In this document: in pieces, positions 31,041-39,116 of the stretch | How positions within the stretch are numbered: position 1 is the first letter of the stretch | Layout of the letters: the number at the start of each line of letters is the position of its first letter | NCBI GenBank assembly: GCA_017503325.1 | Contig: JAFVTI010000031.1 | Span: 1 to 56,199, forward strand | Source of the DNA: Clostridia bacterium | Lineage (GTDB): Bacteria; Bacillota; Clostridia; Oscillospirales; CAG-272 | Direction: 5' to 3' | DNA: 56,199 nt | Notes under the pieces: model-generated | What the model saw: only the letters and a program-made list of their open reading frames with translations | What the model was told of the DNA's origin: nothing | Databases searched by the model: none | Program-made: the position numbers and the translations under genes

Positions 31041-33638
31041 ATGGAAAACATTAAGATCAGCCAAATTTATATGGACGGCGGTAAGCTGGCAGGAGTCGCG
31101 CGCCCCAACGCAACCGCCTCACATAATCCGACCTTTTCATGGTCGGTCTTGTCCGATGCGTTTGATAACAGGCAGCTGGCCTGCCGCGTCAGACTCTATG
31201 CGTATGATCCCGTTGCGTATGGGATCGTTGACGATATGCCCGAGGATACGCTGCTTTGGGATAGCGGCTGGGTGGAAACCGAAAAACAGCGCATGAAATA
31301 TTCGGGCAAGCCTCTTCCCGAAGGGAAAATGCTGGTTGTGGGTGTTCGCGTACGTGATGTTTTCGGAAACGAGAGCAGGGAAGCAAGCGAATACTTTGTC
31401 AATGGCCTGACCGATATGTCCTGTGCTTCCTGGATCACGCATCCTTCTGTCAAAAAGCGCGTGCCTACCTGCTTCCGCAAGGATTTCGAGCTTGCCAAGC
31501 AGCCTGTGGATGCTTGCCTGTACGTAGCCGGTATCGGGTATCATGACGTGATGCTCAACGGCACGCGAGCCGACGTGTTTCTTGATCCCGCACATACCAA
31601 CTACAAAAAGCAAGTACAATACGCAGTATTCACCGAGATCGCGGGCTTTATCAAAAAGGGAGAAAATGCCCTGGCCGTAGAGGTCGCGGACGGCTGGAGA
31701 TACAACAATACCAAGATTTTTGACACCGTATTTGCAGGCCGCCCCGTGGAGTTTTTCGGAGATACCGCGCTGATCGCCAAGCTGGTGCTGACCTTTGCGG
31801 ACGGCAGTACACAGACCATCGTGACCGACGACAGCTGGCTTTGCGGACACGACGCTATCACCGACGTCAGCATTTTTGACGGGGAAACCTTCGATGCAAG
31901 ATTGCACGATCCCGCGTGGATGCTGCCGGGCGGCGGTAAGGATTTCGTGCAAGCGGTGGTTACTCCTTCACCCACCGAAAAGCTTGTGCCCATGACGGTT
32001 GAGCCGATTATGGTGCAGGAGATCTATGAGCCGCAAAGCATGTTCATGCTGCGTCCGGGTACGTATATCATTGATTTCGGGCAGAACATCGCAGGTGTCC
32101 CCGGCCTTGTTTTGCCTAAGGGTATGCAGGCAGGGCACACCATTACCATGCGCATGGGTGAGATGCTGGACGAGGACGGTGGGCTTTACAATCTGCCGCT
32201 GCGTGACGCGGCACAGACCGATACCTATATTGCGTCGGGCGACGAGCGCGATCTTGAGGTCTGGCAGCCCAAATTTACCTATCACGGCTTCCGATACGTA
32301 GAGCTGACGGGATATCCTTGCCCTGAGCGAGATGATATTACGGCATATGCGCTCTACACCGACATTGCCAAGGACAGCGACTTTGTCTGCGGCTCGGCGT
32401 TGGTTTCCAAGCTGCACAAGAATGCCGTGCAGACCGAGAGGTCGAATATTCATTCGATCTTAACCGACTGCCCGCAGCGCGACGAGCGTATGGGCTGGAT
32501 GAACGATGCCACGGTGCGCTTTACCGCCACGCCCTATAATTTCGATATCGGCCGCATTTTCCCCAAGGTGATCGGCGATATTCACGCAGAGCAGCGCGAG
32601 GACGGTGCGTTTACCTGCTGCGCACCTTTTCTGTTCGGACAGTATCCCGCGGACCCCGTTTGCTCGTCCTTCCTGGTAGCAGGGGAGCAGACACACCTGT
32701 TCTGCGACAATATCGAGTTGATAAAGCAAGCTTACCCGTGGTTTGAAGCATGGGAAAGATCCTTGCTTTCGCGCAGCGACGACTATATCGTCAACTATAC
32801 ATATTATGGCGACTGGGCGGGCCCTGCGTACGCTTGCCGCTCGTTTGAGGACGCAAACAGTGCCGTGACCGACGGACGCTTTATGTCCACGGGATTTTCG
32901 TACTATAACTGCGTAGCACTTGCCCGCATGGCAAAGGTGCTGGGCAACGCAGATAAGCAAGCTGAGTACAAAGAATTGGCGGACAAGATCAAGACCGCCA
33001 TGCTCAATAAATGGTGGGATGCCGAAACCGCCCGGATGGCGGGCGGCTCGCAGGCCTCGCAGGCGTTCTCACTCTGGCTGGGCATCCTTCCCGAGGCTGA
33101 TTGCCAAAGAGCGGCGGACGTCATGGTAAACGATCTGCGTGAGCGGCATTATAAGTTCACCACGGGCAATCTCTGCACGCTCTACATGCTGGAAATGCTG
33201 GCAAAATACGGCTACGTGGACGACGCGTGGGAGATTCTGATAAGTGAGGAATACCCCTCGTACGGCTACATGATCCAGAACGAGGCGACCACCGTTTGGG
33301 AACGCTTTGAGCTCAAAAAAGAGGACGGTATGAATTCGCATAACCATCCCATGTACGCTTCTGTGGATAAGTGGCTGTACAGCACGCTTTGCGGCATCAA
33401 GCCCACGGCGCCCGGATGTGCAGAATTTGAGATCGCACCGCATTATCCGAGCAAATTACTCTCCGCACAAGCCCACGTGGATACGATCAAGGGGCAGGTG
33501 AGTGTGCGTTGGGTGCGCCGCTTCGGACATATCGCGCTTTACGTGACCGTGCCTTTCGGCACAACTGCAAAAATCCGCTTGCCCGACCGCATCGAGACGG
33601 TAGGCAGCGGCTCATATACCTATCAATGGGATATATAA
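31041..33638 (+). CDS. GH78-type alpha-L-rhamnosidase
   Basis: An 865-residue cytoplasmic glycosidase, without signal peptide, releasing terminal L-rhamnose from oligosaccharides. It has N-terminal beta domains (about 1-330), the LRPGTYIIDFGQNIAG segment, then the (alpha/alpha)6 barrel with the catalytic signature DCPQRDERMGWMNDA (from Asp476) and the second VWERFE..NSHNHPMYASVDKWLY block, and a C-terminal beta domain. The start is either this ATG, one base after the rhaA stop, or a GTG three codons earlier overlapping rhaA; neither has a strong ribosome-binding site, so translation is coupled. Product rhamnose would feed RhaA directly. Confidence 0.93.
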   Translation: MENIKISQIYMDGGKLAGVARPNATASHNPTFSWSVLSDAFDNRQLACRVRLYAYDPVAYGIVDDMPEDTLLWDSGWVETEKQRMKYSGKPLPEGKMLVVGVRVRDVFGNESREASEYFVNGLTDMSCASWITHPSVKKRVPTCFRKDFELAKQPVDACLYVAGIGYHDVMLNGTRADVFLDPAHTNYKKQVQYAVFTEIAGFIKKGENALAVEVADGWRYNNTKIFDTVFAGRPVEFFGDTALIAKLVLTFADGSTQTIVTDDSWLCGHDAITDVSIFDGETFDARLHDPAWMLPGGGKDFVQAVVTPSPTEKLVPMTVEPIMVQEIYEPQSMFMLRPGTYIIDFGQNIAGVPGLVLPKGMQAGHTITMRMGEMLDEDGGLYNLPLRDAAQTDTYIASGDERDLEVWQPKFTYHGFRYVELTGYPCPERDDITAYALYTDIAKDSDFVCGSALVSKLHKNAVQTERSNIHSILTDCPQRDERMGWMNDATVRFTATPYNFDIGRIFPKVIGDIHAEQREDGAFTCCAPFLFGQYPADPVCSSFLVAGEQTHLFCDNIELIKQAYPWFEAWERSLLSRSDDYIVNYTYYGDWAGPAYACRSFEDANSAVTDGRFMSTGFSYYNCVALARMAKVLGNADKQAEYKELADKIKTAMLNKWWDAETARMAGGSQASQAFSLWLGILPEADCQRAADVMVNDLRERHYKFTTGNLCTLYMLEMLAKYGYVDDAWEILISEEYPSYGYMIQNEATTVWERFELKKEDGMNSHNHPMYASVDKWLYSTLCGIKPTAPGCAEFEIAPHYPSKLLSAQAHVDTIKGQVSVRWVRRFGHIALYVTVPFGTTAKIRLPDRIETVGSGSYTYQWDI

Positions 33639-33693
33639 GGAGATTAGCGTGAAAGTTCACGTTATATTCATTTATACTCAACCATTCACGCTT

Positions 33694-33753
33694 AAACTTC
33701 ACCTAAAAATGGGGCCCAACCCATTTTTGGAGCAAAGCTCCGCGGTGAAGTTT
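33694..33753. repeat. Cruciform-like inverted repeat with internal hairpins
   Basis: Outer arms AAACTTCACC / GGTGAAGTTT (33694-33703, 33744-33753) enclose two hairpins, AAAAATGGG..CCCATTTTT and GGAGC AAA GCTCC. A smaller GTGAAAGTTCAC palindrome lies at about 33650-33661. Confidence 0.6.
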
Positions 33754-33794
33754 CCATCACTATTTGAGCCGCCAGAGGCGGCATGGAGGTTTGT

Positions 33795-34343
33795 ATGAAA
33801 AAAGTCGTATTATTGGGTGACTCTATCCGCGAGATCGGCTACGGCCCTGTCGTGCCTGCACTTTTGGGCGAGGACTACGAGGTCTGGCAGCCCCCGGAGA
33901 ATTGCCGCTTTGCGCTGTACACGCTGCGCATGACCTTTGATTACAGGCCCTTTATGGAGGGCGCAGACGTCATCCATTGGAACAACGGCCTTTGGGACGT
34001 ATGCCAGCTTTGGGAGGACGGCCCGTTTACCTCGCTTGAAAATTATTGCGATACCATGGTCAGAATTGCCCGTATTCTCAAGGGCTACGGAAAGACGGTC
34101 ATTTTTGCGACAACCACGCCGCCCGACTCCGAGATGCCGGGGCACGATCCCGCAAGACTTGCCGCTTATAATAAAGCAGTAACCGAAAGACTGCAGGCCG
34201 AGGGCATTGTCATCAACGACCTTTTCTCGACCATCAATGCCGACATCCCCGCCTATATCTGCCCGGACCACATCCACCTCTCCGAGCAAGGGATCAAGGT
34301 CGCCGCAAAACAGGTCGCGGAGTGTATCAGGAAGTACGCGTAA
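33795..34343 (+). CDS. SGNH/GDSL-family hydrolase
   Basis: A 182-residue small esterase of the SGNH fold: block I VVLLGDSI (Ser nucleophile), a WNNGLWD block, TTTPPD and the final CPDHIHLSEQG with the Asp-x-x-His pair. No signal peptide, so it acts inside the cell. Beside rhaA and the rhamnosidase, a deacetylase for rhamnogalacturonan or other acetylated oligosaccharides is a reasonable inference. GGAGG lies 6 bases before the ATG at 33795. A 156-base repeat-rich gap separates it from the rhamnosidase gene. Confidence 0.8.
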   Translation: MKKVVLLGDSIREIGYGPVVPALLGEDYEVWQPPENCRFALYTLRMTFDYRPFMEGADVIHWNNGLWDVCQLWEDGPFTSLENYCDTMVRIARILKGYGKTVIFATTTPPDSEMPGHDPARLAAYNKAVTERLQAEGIVINDLFSTINADIPAYICPDHIHLSEQGIKVAAKQVAECIRKYA

Positions 34344-34354
34344 GCAAACCAATT

Positions 34355-34380
34355 CTCGTAGGGCGGGGGCTTGCTCCCGC
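34355..34380. repeat. Solitary GTAGGG-type arm
   Basis: TCGTAGGGCGGGGGCTTGCTCCCGC: a GTAGGG edge plus hairpin GCGGGGGC..GCTCCCGC, like a single arm of the palindromic family. Confidence 0.4.
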
Positions 34381-34398
34381 AGTGCGCCTATCCCACGA

Positions 34399-34536
34399 GT
34401 GTCATCCTGAGCGGGGTGACAATCCCAATCAAGATTCTTCGCTGCGCCCCTGCCTGTCATCCTCGAGCGAAGCGAAGGATCTTGGCAGGGGCTACGCTCG
34501 AGAATGACAGATTGGGATTGTCGCTCCGGGTGACAC
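34399..34536. repeat. Multi-arm inverted repeat of the GTCATCCT..AAGGATCTT type
   Basis: Outer arms GTGTCATCCTGAGCGGGG / CTCCGGGTGACAC and GACAATCCCAATC / GATTGGGATTGTC enclose inner arms CCCCTGCC..GGCAGGGG and CTGTCATCCTCGAGCG..CGCTCGAGAATGACAG. A related element lies at 51295-51362, and this motif is widespread in Clostridia. Confidence 0.6.
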
Positions 34537-34553
34537 AAGAATCAGAATAAAAG

Positions 34554-34590
34554 ATCCCCCCGACAGATTTGCATCTGTCGGGGGATTTAT
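34554..34590. terminator. Bidirectional terminator between SGNH and icd
   Basis: Stem ATCCCCCCGACAGAT / ATCTGTCGGGGGAT with T-rich and A-rich flanks, between convergent genes. Confidence 0.85.
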
Positions 34591-34603
34591 TATTACCATA
34601 AAA

Positions 34604-35821
34604 TTACGCCAACGCCTTTTCCAGTCTCTCTCTGATCGCCTTCAAGAACTCCAGGGAATTGACCGAGGTCACTTGTGTACCGGGCACGACAAGGCCGACC
34701 AGATCCTTGGTCATAATGCCGTCGTTCAGCGTCTGCAGGCAGGCTGCCTCCAGCTTATCGGCAAAGTCAACAAGGTCGTCAAGGCCGTCCAGTTGACCTC
34801 TCTTGCGAAGTGCTCCCGACCACGCGAAAATGGTGGCCATGGGGTTGGTCGAGGTAGTCTCGCCCTTGAGATAACGGTAGTAATGGCGCGTGACCGTGCC
34901 ATGTGCAGCCTCGTATTCGGTGGTGCCGTCGGGCGCAACCAGTACAGAGGTCATCATGGCAAGCGAGCCGAACGCGGTGGAAACCATGTCGCTCATAACG
35001 TCACCGTCGTAGTTCTTGCACGCCCAGATAAAGCCGCCCTTGGAGCGGATAACGCGTGCGACCGCGTCGTCGATCAGCGTGTAGAAGTACTCAATGCCCA
35101 GCTCCTCAAACTTTTCCTTGTAATCCGCCTCGTAGATCTCCTGGAAGATCAGCTTGAAGGTCTGATCGTACTGCTTGGAGATGGTGTCCTTTGTAGAGAA
35201 CCACAGATCCTGCTTGGTATCAATCGCATACTGGAAGCAGGAGTGCGCGAAGGAGCGGATCGAGCTGTCCTTGTTGTACTGGCTTTGCAGCACGCCGGGG
35301 CACTCAAAATCATAAACCGTCTCGCGGAAGGTTTGGTTGCCGTCTTTGTCGGTAAATACCAACTCGGCCTTGCCCTCGGTGGGCACGCGGTATTCGGTTG
35401 CCTTATAAACGTCACCGTATGCGTGACGTGCAATGGTAATGGGGGCTTCCCAGTTGCGCACTGCAGGGCGGATGGAATCGATCAGAATGGGCGCGCGGAA
35501 CACCGTGCCGTCCAAAATGGCACGAATGGTGCCGTTGGGGGACTTCCACATCTCGGAAAGGTTGTATTCCTCCACGCGCTGGCGGTTGGGGGTAATGGTG
35601 GCGCACTTGACCGCCACGCCGTATTTCTTTGTCGCGTAAGCGGAATCAAAGGTGACCTTGTCCTTGGTGCGCTCGCGCTCCACAAGTCCCAGATCATAGT
35701 ATTCGGTATTCAGCTCCACAAAGGGGTGGATCAGCTCGTCCTTGATCATGGCCCACAGCACGCGGGTCATTTCGTCGCCGTCCATTTCGACAAGAGGGGT
35801 TGTCATTTTGATCTTTTGCAT
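34604..35821 (-). CDS. icd: NADP-dependent isocitrate dehydrogenase (eukaryotic-type)
   Basis: A 405-residue cytoplasmic enzyme that oxidatively decarboxylates isocitrate to 2-oxoglutarate. It belongs to the roughly 400-residue type shared with eukaryotic IDH1: PLVEMDGDEMTRVLW at the N terminus, the substrate site SPNGTIRAILDGTVFR, the metal/substrate region YDGDVMSDMVST and the cofactor loop EAAHGTVTRHYYR. GGAGGT is 7 bases before the ATG. It is last in an operon after an aconitase-family hydratase and a TIM-barrel protein; no citrate synthase is visible. The route supplies 2-oxoglutarate for glutamate. Confidence 0.96.
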   Translation of the reverse strand: MQKIKMTTPLVEMDGDEMTRVLWAMIKDELIHPFVELNTEYYDLGLVERERTKDKVTFDSAYATKKYGVAVKCATITPNRQRVEEYNLSEMWKSPNGTIRAILDGTVFRAPILIDSIRPAVRNWEAPITIARHAYGDVYKATEYRVPTEGKAELVFTDKDGNQTFRETVYDFECPGVLQSQYNKDSSIRSFAHSCFQYAIDTKQDLWFSTKDTISKQYDQTFKLIFQEIYEADYKEKFEELGIEYFYTLIDDAVARVIRSKGGFIWACKNYDGDVMSDMVSTAFGSLAMMTSVLVAPDGTTEYEAAHGTVTRHYYRYLKGETTSTNPMATIFAWSGALRKRGQLDGLDDLVDFADKLEAACLQTLNDGIMTKDLVGLVVPGTQVTSVNSLEFLKAIRERLEKALA

Positions 35822-35836
35822 GGTGTTACCTCCATA

Positions 35837-36667
35837 TCATAATCCCATTTTGCCAATCGCTTGCATGCGAGAGAGGGCAAGGGTGTAAAAATCTTTGATC
35901 GGCATGGCAGCGTAGCCGTCATGCGTGTGTTTATCCGGCTTGTTTGCAAGCGTCAGCTCGCAGGTCAAAGGTCCGTCAAAGTCGGTGGCTCGGATGCGAC
36001 GCATCACACCCTCCCAGTCGGCAATGCCGTCACCCATTAAAAGGTGCAGATCGTCTGTCCAGAAAATGTCCTTGCCGGTCACACCCACGTTGTCGTTGAG
36101 GTGCGTGTGGCAAAGCGCGTGGCCGTACACAGCCAGCATATCCTTGCCGCGGTTGTAGCAAAGCTCATGTCCTGCGTCAAAGCAGAAGCCGAGTGAGGGG
36201 TGGCCTGCAAACGCCTTGAAGATCGCGGTGAGATATTCCTCGCCCTCCACGTTTTCAAAGCCCAGTCGCACGCCAAGTGCGTCGGCGCGCTCCACTACCT
36301 TGGCAAAGTGCTCGATTCCCGCTTCGGTTGGGGAATGATCCTCAAAGCCGATAAAGGGGTGCAGCACCATGACGGGAATCTGATGCTTGGCGCAGTCCTC
36401 AAGGCAGGCAAGATACGTATTGGTCTCTTTTTCTGCCGCCTCGCCGCCCTGCCACATGGCAGCCACACCGGTAAAGGGGGCGTGGATCGAAGTGTAGAGA
36501 AGACCGTACTTGTCGGCCGCTTTACGCCAAAGCGGGGTCTTTTCCGCGTTCCAGCCGGTAAAAAAGCCGTTCCAACCAATCTCGGCAAGCAGCGCGGCGT
36601 GCTCGTCGGGCTGCAGATGTGCGCCGCCCATGGCGTTGATCGCGTATTGATACTCTCCCGTAAACAT
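35837..36667 (-). CDS. Sugar phosphate isomerase/epimerase-like TIM-barrel protein in the hydratase-icd operon
   Basis: A 276-residue xylose-isomerase-like TIM-barrel protein. Metal-ligand strands are visible in LYTSIHAPF, MVLHPFIGF, LGFENVEGEEY, LGFCFDAGHE, CHTHLNDN and LTCELTLANK. It starts one base after the hydratase stop and ends 15 bases before icd, so it is certainly co-transcribed with both. A role in the same pathway is not established for this family; it could be a passenger or act on a metabolite linked to the hydratase. It is the fourth member of this superfamily in the window. Confidence 0.8.
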   Translation of the reverse strand: MFTGEYQYAINAMGGAHLQPDEHAALLAEIGWNGFFTGWNAEKTPLWRKAADKYGLLYTSIHAPFTGVAAMWQGGEAAEKETNTYLACLEDCAKHQIPVMVLHPFIGFEDHSPTEAGIEHFAKVVERADALGVRLGFENVEGEEYLTAIFKAFAGHPSLGFCFDAGHELCYNRGKDMLAVYGHALCHTHLNDNVGVTGKDIFWTDDLHLLMGDGIADWEGVMRRIRATDFDGPLTCELTLANKPDKHTHDGYAAMPIKDFYTLALSRMQAIGKMGL

Positions 36668-36668
36668 C

Positions 36669-38918
36669 TTACTTGTTTCCGTTTGCGTAATAGTTCATCA
36701 GGCAGCCGTCCAGAATGATCTGCTTTTCGGTATCGGTCAGACCCTTGACGTACAGCGTTAAGGGGTACGTCGAGCCGTCGGCGCAAATGACCGTGGCGTC
36801 AAATTGCTCGCAGCTTTGCGCAAGCTTTGCTCTGATGTTGGGCACGAATACGAAATCACCCTCGGAGTAGGGGAATTCGGTGTCCTTGTCCAGCGTGAAG
36901 GGAAGAATGCCCCAGTTGATGCAGTTGGAGCGATAACGCTTGGTGGCAAATTCGTAGCAGATGTTGGCAAAGCCGCCCAGCACCTTCTGACAGGATGCCG
37001 CCTGTTCGCGTGCCGAGCCGTCACCCGGCTTGTTGGCAAACAGGCAAGAGCCAAACTGCGTGTTTTGTGCCAGCGCGTCTGCATCGCCCACGGCAGAAAG
37101 AACTTTGCAAAGCTTTTCGGAAAGCGTGCCCGCTCTGTGCTGTGCTTCCTGTGCTGCAACCGCCTTGGAGCGTCCGACGTACTCGGGACAGCGGCGGGAG
37201 AGCGCAAACTCGGCAAGACGCAGGGGATTGGATCTGTAGGACGAGGTCTCGCCCGAGGGGATCAGCTCGTCGGTGGTGGTGACGGGGTCACGAATGACTG
37301 CCGCCAGCTCGACAAGCAGATTGTCTGCCAGCGCGTATTGCGCCGGCCAGTCGGTGATATTGGGGCCCATGACCAGCGCGGTCTCGGGCTGCGGGTTGCC
37401 ATAGCCGTTGTAAACGCGCTTGTCGTAGGGAGAAGCGTCGAAGGTATAAGCTGCGGGGGTGAAATCGTAGTCAATATCGGTTGCCGCCGTGATCACGCCG
37501 CCGTTTGCCGCAGTTGCCGCGATCGAACGCGCATCCATAAGCGCGACGCAAGAAATCTGTCCCTCGCCCGGCTTGGAGCCCTCGCGGTTGGGGAAGTTAC
37601 GCGTGGTATGGCGCAGGGAAAGACCGTTGTTGGCAGGCACGTCACCCGCACCGAAGCAGGGGCCGCAGAACGAGGGCTTGATGACCGCGCCCTGCGCAAG
37701 CAAGGACGCGCTGACGCCTTGTCTGGTCAGCTCCAGAGAAACGGGAATGCTGGTGGGGTAGACCGAAAGCGAGAATGCGCCGTCGCCCACGTCGCCCGTT
37801 TTCAGAATGGCATCCGCCTCGCAAATGGATTCATACATACCGCCCGCGCAGCCCGCGATCACGCCCTGATCGGCGTGCACGCCGCGCTCGTCCACCTTGC
37901 TCGTCAGAGCCAGGGGCGCACCCGGGAACAGCTGCTTGGCTTCTGCTTCAACGCCCGCAAGCAGCTCGGCTGCACTCGCGTTGAATTCGTGAATGGTATA
38001 TACGTTGGAGGGGTGGAAGGGCAGCGCGATCATGGATTCGATCTTGTCAAGGTCGATCTGGATCATGCGGTCGTAGTACGCACCGTCCTCGGGAGCGAGT
38101 TCCTTGAAGAATTCGCCTCTGTTGTGCGTTTCGTAGAAGGCCTTGGTGCAGTCGTCGGTGACCCAGATGGAAGAAAGACAAGTGGTCTCGGTGGTCATGA
38201 CGTCGATGCCGTTACGGAAATCCATCGAGAGATTTGCCACGCCGGGGCCCACGAATTCCAGAATTCTGTTCTTGACAAAGCCACCGGGGAATGCCGCGCC
38301 CACAAGGGCAAGGGCTACGTCGTGCGGGCCGATGCCGCGACGGGGTGCACCGGTCAGATATACCAGCACCACCTCGGGGGCGGGAATGTCGTAGGTATTG
38401 CACAGCAGCTGCTTGACAAGCTCGGGACCGCCCTCACCCACAGCCATGGTACCAAGTGCACCGTAGCGGGTGTGAGAATCCGAGCCCAGAATCATGCCTC
38501 CGCATAAAGCGAGCTGCTCTCTTGCATAAGAGTGAATGACACTTTGGTTGGCGGGCACGTAAATACCGCCGTATTTTTTGGCAGCCGAGAGGCCGAAAAC
38601 GTGGTCGTCCTCGTTGATGGTACCGCCCACCGCGCAAAGGGAATTGTGGCAGTTGGTCAGCGCGTAAGGCACGGGGAACTTTTCAAGTCCCGAGGCGCGC
38701 GCCGTCTGAATAATGCCAACGTAGGTAATATCGTGAGAAATCAGGGCATCAAAGCGAAGCTTTAACGCGCCTGCGTCGTTGCTTGTGTTATGAGAAGCAA
38801 GGATCTTGGCCGCAATGGTCTTTTGGCGGGATACATCCTTGTCGCGATCGCAGCTTCCGGGGCAGGGTGCACCGTTGCACAAAAACACGCCGGAATCGTA
38901 CAGAGTCACTGCATTCAT
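36669..38918 (-). CDS. Aconitase-family hydratase (YbhJ-like)
   Basis: A 749-residue [4Fe-4S] hydro-lyase of the aconitase superfamily, closest in form to E. coli YbhJ rather than AcnA or AcnB. All three cluster ligands are present: Cys357 in VIAGCAGG, and Cys418 and Cys421 in SFCGPCFGAG, a spacing nearly identical to mitochondrial aconitase (358, 421, 424). GMILGSDSHTRYGALGTMAVGEGG is the substrate-binding block in the N-terminal half, written here in parts. With icd two genes downstream, citrate-isocitrate isomerisation is likely, though YbhJ itself is not well characterised. The ATG at 38918 follows GGAGG. It heads the operon. Confidence 0.85.
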   Translation of the reverse strand: MNAVTLYDSGVFLCNGAPCPGSCDRDKDVSRQKTIAAKILASHNTSNDAGALKLRFDALISHDITYVGIIQTARASGLEKFPVPYALTNCHNSLCAVGGTINEDDHVFGLSAAKKYGGIYVPANQSVIHSYAREQLALCGGMILGSDSHTRYGALGTMAVGEGGPELVKQLLCNTYDIPAPEVVLVYLTGAPRRGIGPHDVALALVGAAFPGGFVKNRILEFVGPGVANLSMDFRNGIDVMTTETTCLSSIWVTDDCTKAFYETHNRGEFFKELAPEDGAYYDRMIQIDLDKIESMIALPFHPSNVYTIHEFNASAAELLAGVEAEAKQLFPGAPLALTSKVDERGVHADQGVIAGCAGGMYESICEADAILKTGDVGDGAFSLSVYPTSIPVSLELTRQGVSASLLAQGAVIKPSFCGPCFGAGDVPANNGLSLRHTTRNFPNREGSKPGEGQISCVALMDARSIAATAANGGVITAATDIDYDFTPAAYTFDASPYDKRVYNGYGNPQPETALVMGPNITDWPAQYALADNLLVELAAVIRDPVTTTDELIPSGETSSYRSNPLRLAEFALSRRCPEYVGRSKAVAAQEAQHRAGTLSEKLCKVLSAVGDADALAQNTQFGSCLFANKPGDGSAREQAASCQKVLGGFANICYEFATKRYRSNCINWGILPFTLDKDTEFPYSEGDFVFVPNIRAKLAQSCEQFDATVICADGSTYPLTLYVKGLTDTEKQIILDGCLMNYYANGNK

Positions 38919-38952
38919 ATGAGACCTCCGCATGGAAAAATGAATTACGATC

Positions 38953-38981
38953 ATTATAGCACAATATGCAAGACAGGTCAA
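38953..38981 (-). promoter_or_regulatory. Promoter of the hydratase-isomerase-icd operon
   Basis: Minus-strand TTGACC (38976-38981) and TATAAT (38953-38958) with 17 bases between. Confidence 0.75.
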
Positions 38982-39116
38982 TAGCATCTTGCAAATTCGC
39001 GCTTTATCCGCACGATTTTTTTGCTGCGCTTGAGGGCAGGATAGATTCGCGGTTTACGGTTTGCAGCGCAATGCAGGAGAAAAACCGCCAGCGGCATGGC
39101 CGCGGGCGGTAAGACG

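Noticed and set aside
36804..38507. Plus-strand open frame of 567 codons opposite the hydratase
   Set aside because: The hydratase has complete Fe-S motifs; the opposite frame has no recognisable features.
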